Positions 57,637-64,000 of a DNA stretch of 64,000 bases are shown here, one piece after another (positions within the stretch are counted from its first letter, which is position 1; each line of letters starts with the position of its first letter). A program made the translations under genes and the position numbers. The notes under the pieces are model-generated. The model worked only from the letters and a program-made list of their open reading frames with translations, ran no database searches and was not told the origin of the DNA. Source of the DNA: Tepidibacter mesophilus (GTDB lineage Bacteria; Bacillota; Clostridia; Peptostreptococcales; Peptostreptococcaceae); the NCBI RefSeq assembly GCF_002724055.1, contig NZ_BDQY01000007.1:1-64000 (forward strand), written 5' to 3'.

Positions 57637-58563
57637 CTACTTTAAAACTTCTTTAAATATATCTGCTATACTTTTTAGATTTTTTATATAGTCCGCGCTT
57701 AAAGGAGACACCTGTATACTTTCTCCTTCTATTTCCTTAGCTATAGTATCAGCCTGTTTACTGTCAAACTCTTCTTGATAAAATACAAACTTAATATTAT
57801 TTTTTTTAGAAAAGTCTATTATTTCTTGAAGTCTTCTAGCTGTAGTTTCCTTACCATCTTCTTCTATTGCAATCATATTCAAATCATAATCATCTGCAAA
57901 GTATCCAAAAGATGGATGATATATTATAAAAGATTGTTTTGTAAGATTGTTAAGAGTACTCTTAATATCCTTATCTACTTCATCTAATTTAGATATATAA
58001 ACACTAGCATTTTTCTCGTATATTTTCTTATTATTAGGATCTAATTCTATTAATTCATTTTTAATCTCATCAATCATTACTTTAACCCTCTTTGGAGATA
58101 ACCATATGTGAGGATCTCGTCCTTCATGAACATGTTCATCTGAATCATGTTCATGTCCATGTTCCTCATCAAAGACTCTATCTGGATATACTTTTCTCAC
58201 TTTATCATCTAGGTTAACTACTTTTATATTTTCATTTAAACCTTCTATCATCGGAACTATATTGGACTCTTCGGTTGGAACTCCTATTGAAAAATAAATT
58301 TGCGATTCGCTAAGTTTAGACATTTGCTTAGGTGTAGGTTGATAATTAGCAGGACTATATCCTGGAGGTATCATAACCTGAACATTTACTAAATCTCCGC
58401 CTACCGCTTTTACAAATGTTTCTTCTGGTACGATACCCACAGAAACTTTTATATTATCAGTTTTTAAATCGCTACCTTCATTATAATATACTTCTTTATT
58501 TGAACATCCACCTATTAAAAATAACCCTAATACAATAATTATATAAATCAAAAATTTCTTCAA
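57637..58563 (-). CDS. znuA: Zinc-binding lipoprotein of the metal ABC transporter (ZnuA-like)
   Basis: 308 aa lipoprotein with lipobox IGGC (Cys20). Cluster A-I binding protein: metal His in MIPPGYSPANY is replaced by Tyr/Ser around the first site, a His-rich loop (about 135-152, HGHEHDSDEHVHEG) favours zinc, then DPHIWLSPK, and YHPSFGYFADDYDL with the later His. TTG 58563 is the start, with GGGAGG seven bases upstream. First gene of the operon, behind a TTGACA promoter and a Fur-type box. Confidence 0.9.
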   Translation of the reverse strand: MKKFLIYIIIVLGLFLIGGCSNKEVYYNEGSDLKTDNIKVSVGIVPEETFVKAVGGDLVNVQVMIPPGYSPANYQPTPKQMSKLSESQIYFSIGVPTEESNIVPMIEGLNENIKVVNLDDKVRKVYPDRVFDEEHGHEHDSDEHVHEGRDPHIWLSPKRVKVMIDEIKNELIELDPNNKKIYEKNASVYISKLDEVDKDIKSTLNNLTKQSFIIYHPSFGYFADDYDLNMIAIEEDGKETTARRLQEIIDFSKKNNIKFVFYQEEFDSKQADTIAKEIEGESIQVSPLSADYIKNLKSIADIFKEVLK

Positions 58564-58580
58564 AATCAACCCTCCCTAAT

Positions 58581-58595
58581 TAATAACAATTATCA
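58581..58595. promoter_or_regulatory. Fur/Zur-type operator of the zinc importer
   Basis: Minus strand TGATAATTGTTATTA agrees with the 7-1-7 Fur-family consensus TGATAATNATTATCA at 12 of 14 positions. It sits just downstream of the -10 element, an ideal place for repression. With a zinc-type binding protein downstream, Zur is the likely regulator. Confidence 0.6.
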
Positions 58596-58607
58596 TTACC
58601 ATTTACT

Positions 58608-58635
58608 ATAATAACACATTGCTTATATTTGTCAA
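58608..58635 (-). promoter_or_regulatory. Sigma-A promoter of the zinc importer operon
   Basis: Minus strand: -35 TTGACA (perfect), 16 bp spacer, -10 TATTAT, about 45 bases before the TTG start. Confidence 0.6.
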
Positions 58636-58683
58636 TATGCTTTATGACAAAGAATTCTCCTATATTATAATACTTTAATATAT

Positions 58684-58715
58684 AAAAAGGTATGGTTAAA
58701 TAACCATACCTTTTT
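58684..58715. terminator. Terminator downstream of the thioredoxin reductase gene
   Basis: AAAAAGGTATGGTTA / TAACCATACCTTTTT perfect stem with a two-base loop, about 40 bases after the reductase stop. Confidence 0.85.
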
Positions 58716-58753
58716 ATTATTCTCCTATATTCTTATCTATAAACCTAATATTT

Positions 58754-59605
58754 CTATTTTTTATCAATATATGAAACTGCATTAAGTGCTGCAACCTGCC
58801 CTTCTCCTGCAGCTTTTATATATTGATATGGTTTTCCTATACAATCTCCAGCTGCAAAGCATCCTTTAATATTAGTTTTCATAGTTCTATCTACATTTAT
58901 ATGCCCATCTTCAACTTCAAGACCTGGAACTAAGTACTTAGGAGATATGCTATTTCTTATGAAGAATATTCCATCTACATCTAACTCTGAGTTTCTAAAT
59001 ACAAGTTTATTAGCCTTCATATCACCTTTTACCTCAATTGGTATATCATTTATAATTTCTATATTGTCACTTAGTTCATATTCCCCTTTATACATAGGTA
59101 TATAATAAACATCAGATGCCATTTCCATTAAAAAATTAGCTTCTTCTTCGGCTTCACTATTATAACCTACTATAACTACCTTCTTTCCTCTATATAAGGC
59201 TGCATCGCAAGTAGCACAATAACCTACTCCTTTACCTAAATAGTTTTCTTCTCCTTTTATAGGCTTTGCATATTCTATTCCAGTAGCAAGTATTACAGTA
59301 GTAGCTTCATAAGTTTTTTCATTAACCATTAAAGCAAAATAGTCTCCCATAGCATATACATTATTAATTCTTTCTTCTGTAATCTCAATTCCCATTTTAT
59401 CTATATGCGATTTGAACATATCCTTTAAATTTTCACCATTTATACCATGAATACCTAAGTAATTATCTACCTTAGGTGCTTTTACTATCTTATCGCTTAA
59501 ATTGCTATTACCAAATACTATTATATTTTTATTTCTAATCTTAGCATTTATAGCCGCTGATAATCCAGCAGGTCCACTTCCTACTATAGCTACATCATAT
59601 CTCAT
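58754..59605 (-). CDS. trxB: Flavin thioredoxin reductase-like protein without a normal NADPH site
   Basis: 283 aa. FAD fold VAIVGSGPAGLSAAI at the start, active-site CATC (Cys130, Cys133) and the C-terminal FAD motif FAAGDCIGKPYQYIKAAGEGQVAA are intact. The NADPH domain is unusual: the GxGxxA loop reads IVGYNSEAEEEANFL, and the HRRxxxR motif for the 2'-phosphate is missing. This matches features described for ferredoxin-dependent flavin thioredoxin reductases of Clostridia. It lies 14 bases after the thioredoxin gene, its likely substrate. Confidence 0.85.
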   Translation of the reverse strand: MRYDVAIVGSGPAGLSAAINAKIRNKNIIVFGNSNLSDKIVKAPKVDNYLGIHGINGENLKDMFKSHIDKMGIEITEERINNVYAMGDYFALMVNEKTYEATTVILATGIEYAKPIKGEENYLGKGVGYCATCDAALYRGKKVVIVGYNSEAEEEANFLMEMASDVYYIPMYKGEYELSDNIEIINDIPIEVKGDMKANKLVFRNSELDVDGIFFIRNSISPKYLVPGLEVEDGHINVDRTMKTNIKGCFAAGDCIGKPYQYIKAAGEGQVAALNAVSYIDKK

Positions 59606-59619
59606 AAAACTTCACCATC

Positions 59620-59937
59620 TTATAAGTGTGTTTCTATTTGAGATTTTATCATATCTTTAGGTCTAAAACCTGTTATAGTATCCACTGGTTTTCCATTTTT
59701 GAACACTATCATAGTAGGAACACTTGTTATTTGAAATTTTTCAGCCAAATTTATATCTCTATCTATATCAACTTTCATAAATTTAACCTTGTCACCAATT
59801 TCTTCATCTAAATTTTCAAATACTGGAGCTAACATTTTGCATGGTCCACACCATTCTGCAAAAAAATCTACTACAACTACTCCATTATCACTTTCTACTT
59901 CTTTATTAAAATCATTAGTATTTATAACTTTTATCAT
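59620..59937 (-). CDS. trxA: Thioredoxin
   Basis: 105 aa disulfide reductase. Active site EWCGPCK with Cys30 and Cys33, cis-proline in TSVPTMIVF, and the standard length. The ATG at 59937 has GGGAGGAA at nine bases; a TTG two codons earlier is too close to the site. It is cotranscribed with the reductase from a good sigma-A promoter. Confidence 0.95.
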   Translation of the reverse strand: MIKVINTNDFNKEVESDNGVVVVDFFAEWCGPCKMLAPVFENLDEEIGDKVKFMKVDIDRDINLAEKFQITSVPTMIVFKNGKPVDTITGFRPKDMIKSQIETHL

Positions 59938-59985
59938 AATCAAATTCCTCCCTATTTAAATTCATTTTATATTTATTATATCCAT

Positions 59986-60014
59986 ACTATACTATTTTAT
60001 TATAAATATGTCAA
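59986..60014 (-). promoter_or_regulatory. Sigma-A promoter of trxA-trxB
   Basis: Minus strand: -35 TTGACA (perfect), 17 bp spacer, -10 TATAGT, about 50 bases before the thioredoxin ATG. The rest of the gap up to 60226 shows no gene. Confidence 0.68.
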
Positions 60015-60226
60015 TATCGTAATATATAGATATTGAAATCCATTTATTTTTTACTTTTATTACTTTACCCAATAAAATATGAGTTAATCAATAATTTTAT
60101 TATAATAAATTTTTTTATTTTTTATATTTATATAATCATATATACAAATAAGAGAGGCTTTTGTATTTTTTAGTAATTCTCTTAAGTTAATTTTCCAATT
60201 TAATATACAATCTCATTATTCTTTAC

Positions 60227-60526
60227 TCAAACTTTAATATATTTAATTATATTTGCAAAGAGATGATCTTTTCCATAGTAATAAAAAGTTGAATGAGTGC
60301 CCATTATATTTTTTAAATTCATTAAGCAAGTATCTTGTATGGATTTAATATATTGAAACTTAACTATTAATTCATCTAATTCTTCGCTTAACTTTATAAC
60401 CTCTTGATCTAATAAGTTTTCATTTTTTTGAACTATAATATTATTTAATCTACATCTAGTTAATTCAATCTCTTCTTCTAAGTTATAACAAGTTCTTTTT
60501 TTCGCAACATCATTATCCTCATTCAC
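60227..60526 (-). CDS. Spo0E-like aspartyl-phosphate phosphatase with C-terminal extension
   Basis: 99 aa. Residues about 16-62 show the Spo0E helical hairpin (LEEEIELTRCRLNNIIVQKN, then EVIKLSEELDELIVKFQYIK), the fold that dephosphorylates Spo0A~P in Bacillus and delays sporulation. The usual SxxxD core is seen as KLSEELDELI. A C-terminal tail of about 30 residues (HSTFYYYGKDHLFANIIKYI) is not part of the basic family. The start is GTG, with AAAGGGGATG upstream. Monocistronic. Confidence 0.75.
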   Translation of the reverse strand: MNEDNDVAKKRTCYNLEEEIELTRCRLNNIIVQKNENLLDQEVIKLSEELDELIVKFQYIKSIQDTCLMNLKNIMGTHSTFYYYGKDHLFANIIKYIKV

Positions 60527-60638
60527 TACATCATCCCCTTTCTGTTAATTATTACATTTTAATCTACATTATATCATTTTTATAATATTTTAACATATAA
60601 TATTATCTAAACTTAATATTATTTTCTTATTACCCAAC

Positions 60639-61247
60639 CTACTTTAAAGATAACTCCCATAAGTATAAAGATGCTACAGAAGCATAAGGCGAATACCTAC
60701 TTTTGTATTCATTAAATTCAGTTCTAGATATATCTTCCAATTTATATAAATTCATAATACCTCTTCTTATTCCTAAATCATCATAACTTATAACATCTAG
60801 TCTATTCAAAGAAAATATAAGTATCATCTGGGCAGTCCAAACCCCAACACCACGAAGACTAGATAATTTTTTTATTATTTCTTCATCACTCAGAATATTC
60901 AAATTATCAAAATCAACTGCCTTGCTTAAAGCTGCATTTGCAATTCCCTTTATATAATCTACCTTCCGATTGCTCATACCACATTTTTTTATACTTTCAT
61001 TATCTATTTTTATAATATTTAGAGGAGTTATATCATCGATTAAATCACAAAATCTAAGCCATACAGTTTCAGCAGCATTTTTAGATACCTGCTGACTTAC
61101 TATGCTAGATATTAAAGCTATAAATGGATTTTTTATGATTTCTCTATTTATAAATCCTATTTTATCAATATTCTTTCCTAGGATTTTGTCCTTCTCTTTT
61201 AAATAATCTATTTCTTTTTTACCGTACTTAAAATACTCTTTATTCAT
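60639..61247 (-). CDS. HhH-GPD DNA glycosylase (AlkA-like 3-methyladenine glycosylase)
   Basis: 202 aa base-excision repair enzyme. The region SIVSQQVSKNAAETVWLRFCDL starts the glycosylase fold. The helix-hairpin-helix is LSSLRGVGVWTAQMILIFSL, followed by the catalytic Asp in DVISYDDLGIRRG. There is no C-terminal four-Cys iron-sulfur cluster, which fits AlkA-type rather than EndoIII. ATG 61247 has GGAGG upstream. A dispersed hairpin repeat lies about 33 bases before the start. Confidence 0.88.
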   Translation of the reverse strand: MNKEYFKYGKKEIDYLKEKDKILGKNIDKIGFINREIIKNPFIALISSIVSQQVSKNAAETVWLRFCDLIDDITPLNIIKIDNESIKKCGMSNRKVDYIKGIANAALSKAVDFDNLNILSDEEIIKKLSSLRGVGVWTAQMILIFSLNRLDVISYDDLGIRRGIMNLYKLEDISRTEFNEYKSRYSPYASVASLYLWELSLK

Positions 61248-61279
61248 AATTCGATTCCTCCAAACCATTTATCCTAAAG

Positions 61280-61326
61280 CTAAAAATTCAGTTGAAATAA
61301 AAAATTTATCTGAATTAAGTTTAACT
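61280..61326. repeat. Dispersed hairpin repeat, copy 2
   Basis: Second copy of the element at 11805-11852, upstream of the DNA glycosylase gene, with the same AATTCAG / CTGAATT stem; the loop differs most. Confidence 0.6.
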
Positions 61327-61440
61327 TTATTATAAGTCTATCATATTATGCAAAGCTTATATTATAAATTATTTTTTCCTACATTTTAATATTAAATAAT
61401 TTATTTTATTGTATTTCCCGAGAAATTTCTGCACAAAAAC

Positions 61441-61500
61441 AAAAAAGGTGCATGTGGAAATAGATTTAATAAAAATACTATTTTCACATGCACCTTTTTA
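61441..61500 (-). terminator. Long hairpin terminator of the PqqD-like operon
   Basis: AAAAAGGTGCATGTG and a following AAATAG pair with CTATTTTCACATGCACCTTTTT across a 14-base loop; T-rich on both strands. Confidence 0.88.
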
Positions 61501-61506
61501 TATAAC

Positions 61507-61851
61507 TCATTTAACCTTATATAACCTAGAATTGTTATCCTCAATTTCTATAATAAGTCCTTTATTAAGCATATTTTTTATTAAGTTTTTAATAAATAGC
61601 TTGGAATCTGTTACCGTCAGTTTGTTCTTAGTCCAAAACAAAGATACCTTTGTTCCTTTAATAAGACTTTCGATATCTTTTATGGTAAGTTTTTCTTTTT
61701 TATTAAACTCATTCATTATTTTATTCTCTATTTTTCTATATAATTTAGTTATTAATTCCTCATTCTTCCTTTGCTGCTTAATATATCCCCACGCTAGTAA
61801 AAAAGTAATTGTAATCGCAAATAGTATTATCTTAAATAAAAAATTTATCAT
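61507..61851 (-). CDS. Small membrane protein with winged-helix-like cytoplasmic domain
   Basis: 114 aa. One N-terminal membrane helix (INFLFKIILFAITITFLLAWGYI) is followed by a charged helical linker and a domain of about 70 residues (LTIKDIESLIKGTKVSLFWTKNK, then FIKNLIKNMLNKGLIIEIEDNNS). The helix-helix-strand order resembles a winged helix. ATG 61851 starts one base after the stop of the PqqD-like gene, using GTGGTGA as ribosome site, so translation is coupled. No named family recognised; a partner role for the PqqD-like protein is inferred from context. Confidence 0.65.
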   Translation of the reverse strand: MINFLFKIILFAITITFLLAWGYIKQQRKNEELITKLYRKIENKIMNEFNKKEKLTIKDIESLIKGTKVSLFWTKNKLTVTDSKLFIKNLIKNMLNKGLIIEIEDNNSRLYKVK

Positions 61852-61852
61852 A

Positions 61853-62215
61853 CTAATCACCACTTACCTTTTCAAGTGTTATAAAATCATTATTTCTCAA
61901 AATATTTATATAAGTGCCTAATCTTTCATAAATAGGCTCGGCTTTTTTCCCAAATTTATCTTTAAGGCTACTTCCTATATTCTCAATACTGTTTTTGCCA
62001 TCTATTAATTTCCAAACACAGCTTCCCTGTTCATCTAAATCTATTTTCATCTCTTTTGGAGTTTTAAAGAAGTATCTTACAACCTTATCTAATTTTCCTT
62101 GTCTTGGTATAATTATTTGAACAAAACCCTCCTCACTTACTTTCCATCTGTACTGTCCAACCTTTTTAGGAACTAATTCTAAAAAATTATCATCTTTTTG
62201 GATTTTATTACCCAT
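61853..62215 (-). CDS. Stand-alone PqqD-like protein
   Basis: 120 aa. The C-terminal ~80 residues match the PqqD/RiPP-recognition winged-helix pattern (IDLDEQGSCVWKLIDGKNSIENIGSSLKDKFG, then ERLGTYINILRNNDFITL). In known systems PqqD domains bind the leader of a ribosomal peptide and hand it to a radical-SAM enzyme. Here there is an N-terminal extension of about 40 residues, and no radical-SAM, peptide precursor or transporter gene is adjacent. AAGAAGGTGACG precedes the ATG. Confidence 0.75.
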   Translation of the reverse strand: MGNKIQKDDNFLELVPKKVGQYRWKVSEEGFVQIIIPRQGKLDKVVRYFFKTPKEMKIDLDEQGSCVWKLIDGKNSIENIGSSLKDKFGKKAEPIYERLGTYINILRNNDFITLEKVSGD

Positions 62216-62240
62216 TTCGTCACCTTCTTTATTATAGATT

Positions 62241-62342
62241 AAAATTCGCTTTATGCTATCGCATAGCTCATGTCGCCAACGAGTCCTACGGGCTTCGTTG
62301 CTTAAAATAGTTGCTACTTTCGTTCTATTACCAATATTATCT
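62241..62342 (+). repeat. Dispersed GC-richer repeat, copy D
   Basis: AAAATTCGCTTTATGCTATC, GCATAGCTCATGTCGCCAAC, GAGTCCTACGGGCTTCGTTG and CTTAAAATAGTTGCTAC in order; nearly identical to copy C over the centre. It lies in the gap between the OPT transporter and the PqqD-like gene. Confidence 0.8.
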
Positions 62343-62374
62343 ACAAGTATTAAATTGTATATTTACCTAGAGAT

Positions 62375-62405
62375 TAAAAGAGGATATTAAATATCCTCTT
62401 TTTAT
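62375..62405 (-). terminator. Terminator of the OPT transporter gene
   Basis: AAAAGAGGATATT / ATATCCTCTTTTT stem with a tight loop and T-runs, just after the stop codon. Confidence 0.88.
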
Positions 62406-62412
62406 TATAGTA

Positions 62413-64000
62413 TTAATTTTTCTTTAATACAGAATGTCTCATTAATGAATATACTAGCAATCCAAAGAATGCAAGTGAACCAATTTGACCTAAGCTAAAT
62501 CCAAGCTCCAATTCAACTTTAGCTACTGCAAATACTGCAAGAAGTATTCCAATTAAACCTTCTCCAGCAATTAATCCTGATGCATATAGAATTCCTGATT
62601 CAATCTTATCTTTAAATCCTCTAGCTTCTTTACTTTCGTTAACAGCTTCTTCTCCTCCTACTTTATTTAACTTTTTATCTAATATTCCTCTTATTAATCC
62701 ACCTGCCATAATAGGTGTACTTAAATGAATTGGTAAATACAAACCAATTGCTATAGGTAAAACTGGAAGTCCTAATAGCTCAATAGCTACTCCTATACCC
62801 ACTCCTGTAAATACTAAAGCCCATGGTAAACTTCCACCCATAACACCTTCTATAACAAGCTTCATAAGTGTTGCTTGAGGCGCTGGTAAATCAGCAGATC
62901 CAAATCCCCATGCTTTGTTTAATAATGTTAAAACAAAACCAATTGCAAGAGCTGCAGCTAATGACCCAATTATTTCTCCATACTGTTGCTTTTTAGGAGT
63001 CGCTCCTACCAAAAATCCAGTTTTTAAATCCTGAGATGTATCCCCTGCCATAGCAGCGATAATACATATTATAGCTCCTACTGTTAATGTAGCTATCATT
63101 CCTGACTGACCATCATTTCCAGTTGATTTAAATACAATAGCTGTGATAATTAATGTAGCAATAGTCATACCAGAAACTGGATTTGATGAACTTCCTACAA
63201 GACCAACTATTCTTGATGATACAGTTGCAAAGAAGAAACCAAATACAGCAATCATCAACGCACCCATAAATCCTACAGGTATTATTGGAAGCATCATCAT
63301 AGATAATATAATAACTAATATTCCTATTAAAACAATCTTCATAGACATATCTTGCTCTGTTCTCTTTAATGAAGATACACCTGCTCCTCCAGCAGAGTAA
63401 TCCTTCATAGCATCTTTAAATGTTTGAACTATTAACGGTAAAGATTTTATTAAGCTGAAAACACCACCAAAAGCAACTGCTCCAGCACCAACATATCTTA
63501 TATAATTATCCCATATTCCCCAGTATCCTAATTCACTAATCGGAACAGATGCTGGATACATTATAATATCTCCCATACTTCCAATGTTTGCGATTAATGG
63601 TATTAATGCAAACCATCCAATAACAGCACCAGCTAACATATAACCGGCAATAGTAGGTCCTATAATAAATCCAACCCCTAAAAGTGCTGGTAAAACGTCT
63701 GCTCCAATGGCAGCGCCCTTGTATCCTTTAATACTTGTTTCTACTTCACTTGGAAATAATTTTAATCCATCAGCTATAAACTTGTATAGTGCTCCAATTC
63801 CAAGACCTGTAAAACACGCCTTAGCCTTGTCTCCTCCTTCTTCTCCAGCAAGAAGTACCTCAGCACAAGCTGTTCCTTCAGGATAAGGTAAAACACCATG
63901 TTCTTTAACTATTAAAGCTTTTCTCAAAGGAACCATGAATAATACTCCTAAAATTCCACCACATAAAGCTATAGTTGTTATAGTTAATAAACTTGGAGTT
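62413..64000 (-). CDS. OPT-family oligopeptide transporter (partial at window edge)
   Basis: Integral membrane proton-coupled peptide (or metal-chelate) transporter. The visible 529 residues cover the C-terminal part with about 12 helices. The family signature is EHGVLPYPEGTACAEVLLAGEEGG near the beginning of the visible part, followed by GADVLPALLGVGFIIGPTIAGYMLAG and IGLYLPIHLSTPIMAGGLIRG. An internal Met at 63936 is not the start: the frame continues to the window edge with protein-like sequence (TTIALCGGILGVLFMVPLRKA). A second peptide uptake route beside Opp. Confidence 0.93.
   Translation of the reverse strand, partial: TPSLLTITTIALCGGILGVLFMVPLRKALIVKEHGVLPYPEGTACAEVLLAGEEGGDKAKACFTGLGIGALYKFIADGLKLFPSEVETSIKGYKGAAIGADVLPALLGVGFIIGPTIAGYMLAGAVIGWFALIPLIANIGSMGDIIMYPASVPISELGYWGIWDNYIRYVGAGAVAFGGVFSLIKSLPLIVQTFKDAMKDYSAGGAGVSSLKRTEQDMSMKIVLIGILVIILSMMMLPIIPVGFMGALMIAVFGFFFATVSSRIVGLVGSSSNPVSGMTIATLIITAIVFKSTGNDGQSGMIATLTVGAIICIIAAMAGDTSQDLKTGFLVGATPKKQQYGEIIGSLAAALAIGFVLTLLNKAWGFGSADLPAPQATLMKLVIEGVMGGSLPWALVFTGVGIGVAIELLGLPVLPIAIGLYLPIHLSTPIMAGGLIRGILDKKLNKVGGEEAVNESKEARGFKDKIESGILYASGLIAGEGLIGILLAVFAVAKVELELGFSLGQIGSLAFFGLLVYSLMRHSVLKKN

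Overview
The window is a strongly AT-rich stretch of a bacterial chromosome from an anaerobic, spore-forming Firmicute of class Clostridia. The evidence is the base composition, AGGAGG-type ribosome sites with frequent TTG and GTG starts, the RNase PH-RdgB fusion, a Spo0E-like protein, a SleB-like cortex hydrolase, the gatCAB and tig-clpP-clpX-lon-engB blocks and several chemoreceptors. The gene set suggests a relative of the Peptostreptococcaceae, but I cannot name the species. I see no rRNA, tRNA, CRISPR array, phage or transposase gene.

Layout. 1-4.1 kb: a chemoreceptor missing most of its sensor domain, an apparent oxygen/NO-stress operon (hemerythrin, FAD oxidoreductase, YuzB-like protein) and a truncated ATPase gene. 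4.2-13.2 kb: an APC permease and the protein quality-control block engB-lon / clpX-clpP-tig, with a two-gene chromate-type transporter inserted in the opposite orientation. 13.4-20.3 kb: an ArsB/NhaD-type transporter, the operon rph-rdgB / phosphodiesterase / DUF2179, a cell-wall amidase and an AIR-synthase-like protein. 20.5-23.2 kb: a sigma / anti-sigma pair and an orphan protein that may have an ADP-ribosyltransferase fold. 23.2-29 kb: the oppBCDF-oppA peptide importer. 29.3-35.3 kb: ligA-gatC-gatA-gatB and a thiamine-binding protein. 35.4-44.4 kb: a signalling cluster with two dCache chemoreceptors, an HD-domain protein, a PAS histidine kinase with a degenerate ATPase domain, a receiver-MpsC (DUF2294) fusion, a 2-hydroxyacid dehydrogenase and a small membrane coiled-coil protein. 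44.6-47.6 kb: an iron-uptake unit (DtxR regulator, FeoA, and FeoB split in two by one in-frame stop). 47.6-56 kb: a Na+/H+ antiporter-family protein, an unknown protein with an irregular start, a TauE/SafE permease, a SleB-like hydrolase, an M29 aminopeptidase, DegV and a CPBP protease. 56.1-62.2 kb: a zinc/manganese ABC importer behind a Fur-type box, a thioredoxin / flavin thioredoxin reductase pair, a Spo0E-like protein, a DNA glycosylase and a PqqD-like / membrane winged-helix-like pair. 62.4-64 kb: an OPT transporter running off the window.

The most unusual material is non-coding. A family of about 70-110 bp repeats, visibly richer in G and C than their surroundings, has five copies between genes. 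A separate hairpin repeat of about 48 bp has two copies. A 106 bp inverted-repeat element lies upstream of ligA. A perfect 44 bp palindrome with a U-run sits between a TTGACA promoter and the start codon of a chemoreceptor gene, where it looks like an attenuator. Two overlapping, mutually exclusive palindromes separate tig from clpP.

Start codons were re-chosen by ribosome-binding site for many genes. All functional calls come from reading motifs by eye; no database search was possible.
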